A stretch of DNA of 64,000 nt, from the NCBI GenBank assembly GCA_025531455.1, contig JAMYHL010000008.1, positions 829,160-893,159 on the forward strand, in the 5' to 3' direction. Both the position numbers and the translations under genes were made by a program. The stretch comes from Apiotrichum sp. Y4204. Lineage: Eukaryota; Basidiomycota; Tremellomycetes; Trichosporonales; Trichosporonaceae. The number at the start of each line of letters is the position of its first letter. The first letter of the stretch is position 1. A model generated the notes under the pieces. It did no database searches. It was not told the DNA's origin and worked only from the letters and a program-made list of their open reading frames with translations. Below are positions 34,413 through 46,282 of the stretch, piece after piece.

Positions 34413-35674
34413 TTACTTGTCCCCATCCATGCGGCGGATGAGGACGGCCGTCGCGCGGCGGAGATGCTCAACCTCCTCTTGTGTGGGTGTTCCGCAGCCC
34501 GCCCAGCGGACCTTGGCATTCTGATCGACGAGGAAGACGTAGCCGAGCAGTTTATTTTCGAGGCCGAGCGGTCGGCCGATCTGGGATTAGAGCTGCACAG
34601 TGAGAGAAACTCCTGACTCACGTCGATCTCAGACCACTCGCCGGACGAGATGAGGTACGAGTCCCACCGCTGTTTTGGGATCGTGCGCTTCAGGCTCGAG
34701 GTGAAGAATGAGACGAGCATTGATTTCAGCGGGTTCGGCTGGTGGTTGATCTGGGGATGAGCGCAGTTCGAATGGTAAACCAGCAGAGTTGGATCTCTGG
34801 TGCCACGTCCATTCCTATCCCCCGTTGACAATCCCGACCCGCAGAGTCACTGCACTGCACTCACCTGAATGTAGCGGAAGTGCGGCGAGCCCTCCCAGTC
34901 CTCAAGTACGGGCTCCACGAAAGCCTGAACGTGCTCCTCGGAGATACGCGTGTTGAGCAGCGCGACGAGCGACACCTTGTCCTTGAACAGGTCGGTCGTG
35001 TGCGTCTCCTCGCCCGTGAGCGCCTTGCCGGTGATATCGGGGAAGTAGAGTGCGCGCTGGCGTGAGTAACTCCGTGATCACTCTGGATTTGCTATCACAC
35101 TCACGTCCTCTCGGATCAGTACCGGCGGCGCGATCCACAGCTTGCCTCCGTTCGCCTTGCGCGCGAGGTTATAGTCGTGGAAGTAGCCCTGTGATGCCTC
35201 CTTAAATCTGTTGGTCAGTAGAGTCCGTAAACAGAGGCATTCCCATGGCTACTTATCACATGCGGCACAGCCATGAAAGCCTCGGGCAACAGCTATACCC
35301 CAAGCACCCCCTCCTTCCCAAACTCACAGCGCCTGTCGCTTGGCCTTATGCCGCTCCGCGTCGAGCATGAGCTCCTTCTTCTCCGCCCAGGTCAGCGGTG
35401 TCGAGCTCGGGCGCTCAGGCACACCGAGCGGCCGAGACAGTGGCGGGACAGCGTACGGATCCGGCTTATCCGCCGGCGCCTTATCGCTCCCCGATGGTGG
35501 TGCCGGCGCCTTCCCCTTATCCTTCGCATCCTTCACGTCATTCACGTCCTTGACCTTGGCTTCCTCCACTGGTTTCGACTCGGACGACGCGAAGCGCACA
35601 AATGCACGTGCTGGGGCGGGGCGCGCAAGACGCTGGGAGAACGGGCGCAGGGCGGAGAGCGGTGTCCTCGACAT
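34413..35674 (-). CDS. ATP10: Mitochondrial ATP synthase assembly factor Atp10
   Basis: Five exons (35674-35328, 35207-35105, 35056-34865, 34750-34622, 34580-34413) give 312 residues. The N-terminus MSRTPLSALRPFSQRLARPA is Arg-rich without acids, a mitochondrial presequence. A Lys/Asp/Pro linker follows, then the Atp10 family blocks: RPLGVPERPSSTPLTWAEKK, SQGYFHDYNLARKANGGKLW, ALYFPDITGK, VSLVALLNTRISEEHVQAF, RYIQINHQPNPLKSMLVSFF, LKRTIPKQRW and LGYVFLVDQNAKVRWAGCGT. Atp10 chaperones subunit 6 (Atp6) into the Fo sector of ATP synthase at the inner membrane. The introns all lie at phase-consistent positions and the protein ends IRRMDGDK. Confidence 0.93.
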
Positions 35675-36108
35675 GATGGGTAGAGCAGTGGTGCCAAAGA
35701 CGCGTTGTGATGCCGACCGACTTATCGTTGATCGTTCATCTCGTCTCGGTGAGTGACTTTTCGGATCGGGTTTTCAGGGATGGGCGAGGAGCAGTTAGTG
35801 AGGTTTATCAGTGATATAAAAGGTTTCCTAATGACGATAAGCGCGTTGTGGTAGGAAGAACTTAATCTCTTGTATTAGACCGCCACACCATTATTTCCAC
35901 GTCATTCCATTTTTCTTGGTGTCTTCGTCTAGCCGTCTTTTCTCCATCTCCGACTTTGTGCATCTCAATCTCGACATCGAGCTCGACTACAACCTACAGA
36001 CCATATCAGCAACCACTACCAACACAAAAAACAGCGACCGCCTCGCCGTCGCTTCGAAAACTCCCGCTCGTCGCTTTCCCCCACTTCCCCCTCCCGTCAC
36101 TCCCCACG
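35675..36108. promoter_or_regulatory. Divergent promoter ATP10 / mitochondrial ribosomal gene
   Basis: 434 bp between two divergent starts of genes for mitochondrial proteins. It is AT-rich around 35800-35960. The last ~200 bp is a C/T/A-rich leader. Confidence 0.4.
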
Positions 36109-36789
36109 ATGTCCGCCCATCAGGCCCTCCGCCGGCTGCCGCTGCGCGAAGCCATCGCCGCCCTGCGTACCGGCGAGGGCGCCGCGCCCCTCTCGAGCGA
36201 AGTCAAGGCGCTGTCATTCCGTTTTGTTGCTAAGAACTCTGAGCCGGGTCCTCGGTGAGTGGCCGAGTGGCGGGGTTGACAGCATGGACATGGACCACGG
36301 TTCACGGTTCACGGTCCACGTGCAGCTAGCTCCCTCCATTTTCGACTTCCCGCTTGCCGGAGCAGCACTGACGGCAGCGAGTTCCTGCGTACGATCGCGC
36401 CGAGGATAGCGTACGCGAACCCGGCGCTCCCGTTTGAGGTGCAGCGTATCCGTGACCCGCGCACGAAGAGCATCGACCCGAACTCGCCCGACAAGGGCGC
36501 AGTGTGGGAGGGCGGCGAGATGCCCGGTGCGAGTATGGTCGTTGCGTTCCGTGAGTCCGACGGAGTGACGTTGTGCGGTTGCTGACGGATGATCATTTAC
36601 TTACTCGATTCGTTTGTCCTCGCTTTCTCTTGCGCTTCATGACTTGCGTACCTCACTTTCTCTCTTCACCATCCAGACACGGGACCCGAGAAGACCATCC
36701 CGGTGCGCCACCTCTCCGCGGAGCAGATCTGGGAGCAGCTCGTCGAGGTCGGCGGCCTTGCGCCCGAACAGCCGGCAACCAAGGCATGA
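36109..36789 (+). CDS. L51/S25/CI-B8-domain mitochondrial ribosomal protein (Mrp49/mL61-like)
   Basis: Three exons (36109-36254, 36378-36550, 36677-36789) give 143 residues. The thioredoxin-like L51/S25/CI-B8 domain is visible as VKALSFRFVAKNSEPGPR, EFLRTIAPRIAYANPALPFE (the conserved F-L-R-x-x-x-P-x-I/L-x-Y-x-N-P motif) and a late strand STMVVAF-like segment. It then reads KTIPVRHLSAEQIWEQLVEV, as in Mrp49 and NDUFA2. The length and the PHxLR-free N-terminus favour fungal Mrp49 (large mitoribosomal subunit) over complex I B8. Complex I NDUFA2 and mS25 cannot be fully excluded from sequence alone. The conserved part of the domain is split by two short introns. Confidence 0.75.
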
Positions 36790-37007
36790 TAGACCCGACC
36801 CGACTCTAGCATCTACACCCCACTCTCCCCTCACTTTCAGTCACGGCCACCGGCTCGTGATGATGATGCATGCTTGATATGGACACAATACAGTGGTGGA
36901 TGCGGGGTACTCGATGATGGTATGGTCTATAACAGAGGTTGCGCGGGGCGCAATGGGGGAATGGCAGATGGTGTGGATTTGCAGGTACTGAGGCAAGGGC
37001 TACGCGG

Positions 37008-40000
37008 TTACGCATTCTTGCTGAGGAAGTTGTCCATCGAGAGCTCGGCATACTCGTCCTCTGGCGGGAGGTCTTCGAGACTGCATGTTAGTTCCAACTT
37101 CGATCTTTTCACCTACCCTTCGAGGACCCTGGAGAGGCCGCTGCCACCAGCCGCGGCAGCAGCCTTGGGCTTGTCGCCGTCGGCAGAGACCTTGAAGAGG
37201 TCGAGCACCTCGCCGGTATTCATGGATCCGAGACCGGCGTTCTGCTGCGTGACGACCGACGACGCAATGTTGAGCTTGAACCGCTGAAGACTGTCTGTCA
37301 GTAAAAGTCTGTAGTATTATTACCCACCCCATGATCTTCTCCTCGAGCGTGCCGCGCGTGATGAGGCGGTAGACGTTGACGACGCGCTTCTGGCCGAGTC
37401 GGTGCGCGCGGTCCATTGCCTGAAGGTCCTTCATCGGGTTCCAGTCGTGGTCGACGAAGATGACGGTATCCGCGCCCGTGAGGTTGAGGCCGAGACCACC
37501 GACGCTCGTCGTGAGGAGCAAGACGTCGATCTTTGGGTCGGCGTTGAACGTCTCGACAATCGCGTGCCGCTTGCGCGGGTCGGTCGCGCCGTCCAGGCGC
37601 ATGTACGATACGCTCGGCATCTGGCTGCGGAAGAGATCGGTCTCGATGAGGTCGAGCATCGGGCGCAGCTGGCAGAAGATGAGCACGCGGTGTGATCCCG
37701 TAAACGGCCCCGAGCCGTCAAGGCGGTCGGCGGCGTTGGAGCTGACGCCGATGCCGCAGTCGGTGAGCAGCTGCTTGAGCGCCTCGAGCTTGGGCGCGTG
37801 CGAGATGTCATGCAGCGGCGGCACCTTGCCGAGCTTCTTCTCCACGGTCGCGAGCGCAGACTTGTCCTCACGGAGCACGAGAGCAGGGTGGTTGCACAGC
37901 TTGCGAAGGTACTGCAGCGACTGGAAGACGTGCTGCTGTCCAGAGCCGCCGCTTTCAGCCGCAATAACCTCGCCCGCCTCCTCGGCTGCGCGGGAGCGCG
38001 AGAACTCGTCGTACATGACGCGCTGGAGGTCGGACAAATCGCAGTAGTAGTCCTGGATAATCTTCGGCGGCAGATCCTTGAGGACATCCTCCTTGAGACG
38101 ACGGAGGAGGAACGGAAGGACCTGCTTGTGCAGTGCCTCGAGCGCCGAGGCAGCCGCTTCGCGTTCCTTTGGCGTCGCCTTGCCGTCTCGGTCAGCGAGG
38201 ATAGGTTTGGAGAAGCGGTCGTTGAACGTCCTCTCGGTTCCCAGGAATCCAGGCATGAGAAAATCGAACAGTGACCACAACTCCAGCACGTTATTCTGGA
38301 TAGGCGTGCCGGACAGGAGAAGACGGTGCTGGGCGCGGATCTGCTTGACCGCCTGAGTGAGCTTGGTCTTGGGGTTCTTGATCACGTGGCCCTCGTCGAG
38401 CACGCAGTACAGCCAGTTCATGCGGCTGAGGTCGGCAATGTCATTGCGCACCGCCTCGTACGAGGTGATCACCACGTCGTAGTGTGAGAACGACGGGCGG
38501 ATTTGCGCGCGCTGGACCGCGTTGCCGACGTACTGCAATGGGCGGAGGTCGTCGGTGAACTTGAGGATCTCGTGGTACCAGTGTCCGATAAGGGTCGGCG
38601 GGCAGACTATGAGGGACGGGAGGTGCGCCGAGTCGACGGACCGCGTCGTCTTGTACCGCATCTTGCGTTCGTGGATCATAGACCCAACGATACAGATGGT
38701 CTGGAGCGACTTGCCGAGACCCATGTCGTCACACAAGATGCCGTGCAGCTGGTACTTGGAAAGGAAGGCGAGCCAGCTGACACCGTCCTTCTGGTACTGA
38801 CGGAGCTCGGCCTTGATCTCGATTGGAAGGGCGTATTGCTCCGCACGCGAGCCGTCGAGGAGCTGGGCAAGGAAGCGACGCTCCTCGTCACGCTTGGCAA
38901 GGAGTTCTGGCGAGAAGCCAGGAGGATCAGGAATACCAGCCTCCAGAGGCACCATCTTGACCAGCGCGGCGAATGTGCTCGTCGCCAGGAGGCGGACACT
39001 CTCGTCCGAGTCTGACATGCGGCCGAGGACGGGGACGATAAGGAAGAGTACGTAAGGCAGCGCTTTGATGTCGAGCAGCTTGATGATGTGGTGGATGGCC
39101 TCCACCGCGCCTTGGCGCGAGTGCACGCGCTCAGCGTCACCGACGAGAGGAACGAGGTCGTTAACGACGATCCGCATGCCCTCCTCGGTCGCCACGTCGC
39201 AGAGCGTAGCAAGAGTGCGTGCAGCGGCATTGCGAATGACCGCGAAGGACGACTGCAGCGCCACAATGAGAGAAGGGAACAGGCCGGCAAGCCGCTCGTG
39301 GTGCGCGGGGTCCAGCTCGGGGGCGACGAGGCGAAGCGACGTGAGTGCGTCCACGAGATTCTGGCCACGGCCGGCCTTTTCGTCCTCGGGAGCCAGCTTC
39401 GCGTCAAGAGTAACGCAGTCCTCCTCCGCAAGGCGGAGCGGTGCACTGAGTCCCTCCCAAAAGGTTGGAAGCGCGTCGAAGAGAGTCGCGCCAAAGCGGC
39501 GGGCAGTGGCGCCGAGGGCAGCAAGCGCGCCGCGACGAGTGACCCTCGCGGCGATCTGCTTCTCCGACTCCTCGAGAACCTGCACACCACCGCGGCGTGT
39601 GACCGGTGCCGCGGCGGGTGTGTCCTTTAGCGACAGAATGCCATCGGTGCTGGTGGTGAAGACTGGGGTGACAGATACGTCTGAGTTGAGGAACGCGAAC
39701 AGGTTGCTGATCACCTTTTCCGTCGGGTTAACCGGGGCGGTGAACTGGGGCGATGCGCAGTATGCGATGAACGCGCCGACGCTCTCTGCTGCGCGGGCCT
39801 GGAGGAGCACGGACTCATCCTTCTTGACCGCGTCCATGACGGCCTTGACAACAGGGCCGACCTTGGGTGGCATGGTGGTGAGCGCAATGAGGGCGCCGGC
39901 CACGCTGGCGGCCACCTGGATATCCAGGCGTTCCTTCATGGCACTGAAGTAACCGATGGAGGCAAGAGCCTTGCGCTGGCGGTCGCGGAGGTTGGCCAGT

Positions 40001-42438
40001 GCGGCCTTGGCAGCTGCACCACGGAGAAGACCGGTGAGCGCCTCGAAGGTCGGTCCAACTGCGCGACGGGCAGTGTCCAGGGTGAAGGCACCTTCGCCGC
40101 CAAGCGGGTCGACCTTGGAGGGGAGCTCCGGAATGCGGTCCTTCTTGACCTTGCCCTCGGTGGTGAACGCGGTGAACAGCGCGCGAACCTCGGTGTACAC
40201 GCGTGTCAGGGCCGTGGACATTTCGACGTACGTCGCACGCGGGGCGAGGAGGCTGATGAGCGTTGGGCCCAGATCGGCCGCCTGGGCTTCGGCTGGCGCC
40301 ATGAGTGCCCATTCTTGCACGATCGTCGAGGCGAGGAAGACCTGGTGCGCGCCTGCCGAGCCGAGATACTTCTTGATCAAGTCGATGTCATCAAACATGT
40401 GCTCGTACCGCCGCAGCAGTGCGAGCGCCGTGGCTGCCGCGATGCGAGTCTCGAGAACGGTATCGGTCGAGATGAGACTCATGTCACCAGCAAACATAGC
40501 CTTGTCGACATCATGTCCGCGCACACGGCGACCAACAAACAGCGACTCATCCAGTGGCGAGCCGACGGGTGTCATGACGATCGCGTACCAGTCCTCAATG
40601 TTGGGTCCCACAGTGTCGTCAAGGTTGGTGCTGGCGAAGACCGCCTCGAGTGCGCGCGCGGACACCTCGCGGATCTCCACGCGATCCTCGAGAACAAGGT
40701 TCTGGAAGAGAAGAGACAGCAGGTCCGCTCGGACCCAGTCGCCTGGGAGAGCTGGTACCGTGACAAGCACGAGCAGCGCCTTGGCGACGGCAAGGCGAAC
40801 CGCCGCGATGGGGTGGCGGATGAACGCGTAGATGCGCGAGATGAGTGCGTGGCGGTCCTCGTTGGCGGCCATGAGGGCGATGACTTCTTCATGTGCAAGC
40901 ATTGCACCGAGCACGTCCATGACGGCACCGGTACTGCTGCCGAGTTCGTCGGTGCCTTCGCCAAGGCAGTCCCACAGTGTCTGGACTATGGAGCCGAGCT
41001 GCTCAAGTCCCATCAACGCGGGAGTGATTGGGAGAAGGGTCGATGCGGCCACTGTACGGACATCGTCGTCCGCATCGCGGAGCGCGATAAGGGCGCATGC
41101 GACGACATCGTCCACAATAGTCTCCGGATCTCGCACCGCGACCTCGTATTTCAACCCAAGCAGGCCGGCGTGGCGGAGCTCCCACGAGAAACGCTCCCAG
41201 CGGGGTAGGCCCTCCGCCTGCTTGCCACGTTTGGCCCAGGGTTGCTGCACCATGGTGGTGAGCGCGGTGTGCGCGTCCGCCTTCTCCACGTCGCTCTCAA
41301 ACTTAAAGAGAACGCCGAGTGCCTGTGCGGCGGTTTCACGTACTGGTGCCATGACGGTGTCACCGACAAAGTCACCGAAGCGGTCCATGGCGAGGAGGTG
41401 GAGGAGCGCGTGTGCGAGGGCGGTGAGGAAGCCGGGGTATCCGGCGCCAAGCGTTGCGCCAGTCGAGCGAACCGTCTCCATAAGACCAATAGCCGCACCG
41501 TGGCGTGCCTCCCACGCGGGATCGGTGAGCGCCTTTGTGAGCTCGACAACGACCGCCGACCAAGGTGAGTGGCCCTGGGGATCTAGTCGCAATGCCTTGG
41601 TCTCATGAGGTTCCACTGCACCGCCCTTCTTTCCCGGATCGATAACAACCTGCTCCGGTTCGGACTTGATATCCGGCTCCGACTTGATATCCGGTTTGAC
41701 ATCAGGTGGAGGTGTGCCAGTCGGTGTGCCCTTGGGTGTGGTCTGTGGCGAGTTTGGTCCAGACCCACCGCCTGACGCCGTGCCGCCCGATGCTTTGTCG
41801 TTCAGCCGGCGCATCTTGTTCGCCTCCTCGACAAGGTTGTTTCCCTTTTTGCGCTTCAGCATCGCGATCTGCCGTGCCGAGAGGCCCTCAAACACATCTG
41901 CTGGGGTAGCACCAGTCGGTGGCGTGCTGGCACCGGCAGACGCCGCGGGTGTGTTTCCATCGCCGTCCGCGTCGTCGAGCACCTTGTCCATATCTCCGCC
42001 GAGATCGAGGCCGCCACCGAGTCCCACAGCGCCCATCATGGCCTTGCGGCGCTTTGCGCGATCGGCAGGACCAGGTTTCGCAACGTACTCGCGCCCTGCT
42101 GACGCGAGCAAGACTTCTGATTGCGAGACCGTGGCCATCACGTCAAATGGCTCGCCCGCGCCTGGGATCGGGCACGGTTCATCTGGCGGGCTGCCCTCCC
42201 ATGCCGGGAGTGCCTGAGCGATGAGGCCGAGGGCGTGTGCTGCTGCGTTGCGCGTCTCGGAGCTACGGCTGCGGAGGAGGGGGATGAGCTTGGCGATCGT
42301 CTCTAGTGCATCGGGCCACGCGTCATCCGCTGGCAGCGAGGTGAATGTCTTGAGGGCGACATCTGCGAGCTGCCGCGCGGCTGTGCGCCGGACGAGCGTC
42401 GAAGTACCCGTGTCGAGGAGGAGGATGAGTTTTGACAT
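37008..42438 (-). CDS. MOT1: TBP-removing Snf2-family ATPase Mot1/BTAF1
   Basis: Three exons (42438-37328, 37290-37117, 37080-37008) give 1,785 residues. The N-terminal ~1,200 residues are HEAT-repeat-like, starting MSKLILLLDTGTSTLVRRTA as in all Mot1 proteins, with a disordered Ala/Pro/Thr insert near 190-270. The Snf2 ATPase follows: ELRQYQKDGVSWLAFL, DDMGLGKSLQTI (motif I, with Asp and Ser variants of the usual DEMGLGKT), DEGHVIKN (motif II, the Mot1-type DEGH), LSGTPIQNNVLELWSLFDFL, VLIFCQLRPMLDLIE and LLLTTSVGGLGLNLTGADTV. The C-terminus LQRFKLNIASSVVTQQNAGL and ELSMDNFLSKNA is the Mot1 bridge and tail. Mot1 uses ATP to remove TBP from DNA and redistribute it between promoters. The first acceptor is chosen at 37290 to restore IMGLQRFK. 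Confidence 0.95.
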
Positions 42439-45400
42439 TGTGGTGGAGGGTGGAGAGTGTGATGAGATGTGATGTGGTGATCGTGTGTTAGATGGTGTAA
42501 TGTGCAGGTATGTATCCCGTTATCTCCTCAGCCTGCTGTGTACAGATGTGGGCTGTCGTCGCCGGCTGCGGGAGGGTGATGGGGATACAGAACCTGTGTT
42601 GAAAGTGACCTTTTTGTTCTCCACCAACACAGAAATGTGGAGTGGAGTGGTGGAGGCCGAGATTATGTGTGGCCACTGCGGGTGGGGGGAAGGGGAGAGG
42701 GAGAGGGAAGGGGTGGTGGATTTATGAATTTATTTGATTTTTATATGACCGCGCGACGCGTCGTGTTGAGTGTGATCCCTCCCTTAATATCCTATATGAT
42801 GAAAGTCTAATCGAAAATGGTGAATAGGATATTAGGATATAATAGGGGAGAGGATTAGGACGCGAGTGGAGAGGCACACAATTTTTTCGGAGGTGGTGGG
42901 GGGGCAAGGCGGCCAGGACGCCAGCGAGCTCTTTGTTATATCTATGAGCCATGGCCCGTTTCATCCGCGGACTCTTGCACCGCACGCGTCACACACACAC
43001 ACATACAGTGTGACTTCCGGAAGCAAAATTTGGGCGCCAGAGGAATCACATCGCCACCCGCTCGTGCACCATTTGTGGGTCCCCACATCGGGTGCACACG
43101 TGCCTCTTTGTCACGTGATTATGGTCGCGAGTTGACATAATACCGCGGACATATTGACTTAGGCAGAAGCTGCAGCGGGCGGAGTGTCAAGGGTGTCCGT
43201 CGCCCATCCCGGAAATCAAATGAGCTGCATGAGCTGGGTCGCTGGATCGACCCAAGCTCTAAAACTCTGGATCTCTGGAGACTTGCACAGCCGGCGATAC
43301 ACGAAATGACAAAGGAGTGTATGTATTCATCCCTTCCAGCTTCCAGGAACTCCAGTACTCCAGAAAGCCCCATGCTGAGTCGTATGAAACTCACTTTGTA
43401 GCGTCGAAAGGGAACGGAGCAAAGTCGCGTTAGGTAGAACGTGGGCCTTGACTGGCCCCGTTCGAAGGAGCCCTAGAGTGAGGACAACATCCTAACAGGT
43501 AGACCAAGGAGACCGGAATGACTAGTCACCTTTGATGCGACTGCGCGTCTTGACATCCTCACGCTCGTTGGAGGGGTATGTATGGCCCTTTCTTGAAGCT
43601 GGTTATCAGAGGGTTCTCATATCATTAGGCAGTCATCTAGTCCGACAGGTAGAGCCTGGCCCTGCCCTCCCTTTGATCTCCATATCCGAATACCTGCAGG
43701 CTGCTCATCCAATGGGCGCTCGGGGCCGACTCCGGGCTCATGCATCAACACTCGACGCGCGACGCGACAAACCGCGTTTTTGGGGCAACAGGGCCTCAGG
43801 CCTTCGAGGGACCTAGCGTAAACTTCCTCCACATTGCGCCACAGGAAGCGCGGCTGGGCGGTCCTGTAGATGCCAGGAGGGAAGGATTTGATACCTGCTG
43901 GTGTAGTTGTAGGGTTGCAACGCCGCGGGCGCCGTGAAACCAGGGCTCGCCTGGAAACTAAGCTTGAACGCGTAGCTTCCCTCAGCTCCCTGCTGCTCTG
44001 CTGCCCTGTTGTCCTTGCTGCTCGTTGAGGTGGGCGCAGACTCGCATTCCGCCTGGCCTATCGTTGATCATTCCGGCGCGTAAGAGAAGCACGGTATGCA
44101 GCCATATGCAGCTGTGCGCTTCAATCGCTTTGTTCTTGTAACCATCCATCAAAGGAGAAGGCAAAGGCCACCGGAATCACGGTAACGCTTGTGCGACGCC
44201 CGAGGCAGCGCTGAGTCTTCTCCGACTAGGTGGTCCGAACCACTTACACTCTCAGCCACATGCTCTCATCCAGCACCGTAACCGGCAGTTTCAGACTGAT
44301 AGCCAGTAGATGGCATGCAGACGACTGGGCGGTGCAACAAATCGTGGCCGTACAGCAGTGGCGCCTCTGTGTGTGAGACACCCGGCTGGCTTGTGTCATG
44401 GAAGACTATGAGAGGACGGTGGTCGACTGGGGTGCTGGTAAATGTGTGAGATCTGGATACCTGAATATCTGAAGCTATAGAAGGTATGTCGTTGCTGGAT
44501 CTCGGTATCTCGATCTGGATCTGTATGGCGGAGGCATGGGAATACGAGACGCAACAACCATTCTGTGTTTCGCGACGCGTCTACAGATCTCGACGCGAAG
44601 CCTGTCGACTGTCGCGCGCAGATCGCGCAATCGCGCAGACACTTGCATCCTCTTGGTCGTTGCCACAGATCCACAGACTCGGTATATCGCGCAGTGCAGT
44701 CAGGAAAGTCGCGACATACCGTTGTCCGCCAGGATGCAGGATTGAACCTTCAGCTTCAAGCTTCACAAGCTGCACGTCAGGCACCCCCGATCGTGCACAA
44801 ATGTCTCGACCATCTACGCCAGAAGTGCGGATTATGAAGTTCGGTTTATGGACTGTTCTATTTGTTGACCTTGCCAGAGATCCATAAAGGCTACGAAAGG
44901 GCCTTCGACGTTAGGAGGACTTGTATGAATTGCGCTTCTGACTCAGGTCCAGAATATGAAGAAAGCGAAAGAAAAGGATCCACAGGCCAGACAGCTTTAT
45001 AATTGCAGGGGTACCATGGCCTTAAAGTCCCAAGCATGTTAAGAGTCTTCGAGCTTCGAGCCGGCCAGAGCAGTAGAGGTAGAGCCCGTGCCTAGCATCC
45101 TTGGAGAGGATCGAGGGGATGCTCCCTCTAATAAGGGATCAATGTGACCAGCACCACCAGGAGGCCAGGACAAGCTCCGAAGCATAACGAACCAACAGAG
45201 CCCGCCCAGCGTCCAGCTCATGCAGCTCATGTCCGCGGCTTTGTTCAATAGGTTGGGATCTGTAGATCTGCAATCCCCTGGTTCGAACGATTCAGATATT
45301 CAGATGTTCAGAGACATCATCCTCCGTTAGATGGCAACACAGATCAAGACCAGGCATTGCAAAGGCAAGAAGTGATGAAGCAGTAAGAGATGAAGGGGCT

Positions 45401-46282
45401 GCATTGTTTCGCTGTTAGACCCAGCGGCCCGGTGCACACGCTGCGCGCGGTGCGTGATGTGTGGTGCACGGCGCACGGTGGTGCATGCAGCATGAGAGCA
45501 GAGGTGTCACATTCATACGCAGCGATCCCGACTGGTTTACAGGTTCCAACGAAGAAACCTCCTACTTTATGAATTGTGGCGTTCCTTTGATGTCGTCGTC
45601 GTCTGGGCTACTACCTCCTGTGGTGGCGCATGTGTCACACCCCCCCGCACTCCCATTGCCCCTTTGCCCCGTTGCCCCACTTTGCCCTTCAGTAGTGCAT
45701 GAAACCCTTCCATTCCAGCACCTGTTCGCCAGCTCGTACCTGCATCCCCAAGCTATCAATGAAAGGGATGCCGTCGCACTAGAATGGGTGGAAGGATGGG
45801 CTGCAGCCGGGCAGGGACGGCCAATTGCCCCATCCAGCTGCCTTGCACTCTTAGCGTCTTTGTTTGTTCAGAGGTTGGGGCTTGGGCGTCCCTCCTCTTT
45901 GTCTCTCTCTCTCTCCCTTGATCCCTCTCTCTCTCTCTCCGTCTCGGTCTCCTCTTCCTCTGCGTATGGAGAAGAGATCAGACCACTTTTGTGCCTACTC
46001 AATTGGACCAAAGTGCAGCAGCACAGTCAGCACAGTCAGCCCTACTGCAAAGAGAGACAATGCTATACAAAGAGACGGCCGAAGGGGCAGCAGCACATGC
46101 TACCCCCCCCCTCCCTCACGACCCCCTCCCCCCAGCGACAATCCCTCTCTAGCCTCTTCCTCGCTACCTCAACTTACGCTCGTTAATCTTGACTTTGCTC
46201 TTTCTCTCATCTCATCTCGTGTTTATCGACAGACAAACTCCCGTCTTTTCCTCTCTCTTTCCACTCGCAAAACACAAATACA
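42439..46282. other. 3.8 kb region without recognisable genes
   Basis: The largest gap in the window. The first ~500 bp belongs to the MOT1 promoter. 42722-42870 is AT-rich. From 43140 to 45560 the composition is less GC-rich and all frames are short; nothing resembles a transposase, reverse transcriptase or tRNA. The last ~700 bp before 46283 is pyrimidine-rich, with a CT tract at 45891-45960, and is probably the promoter and leader of the GPI-protein gene. Confidence 0.5.
45891..45960. repeat. CT-rich tract in promoter of the GPI-anchored protein gene
   Basis: Runs of (CT)5-6 interrupted by CCCTTGATCC and CCGTCTCGG, about 350 bp upstream of the start at 46283. Such pyrimidine tracts are common in promoters of highly expressed basidiomycete genes. 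Confidence 0.7.

Noticed and set aside
45241..45310. Possible tRNA B-box (GGTTCGAA) near 45280
   Set aside because: The flanking bases do not pair as a T arm and no A-box or acceptor stem could be built.
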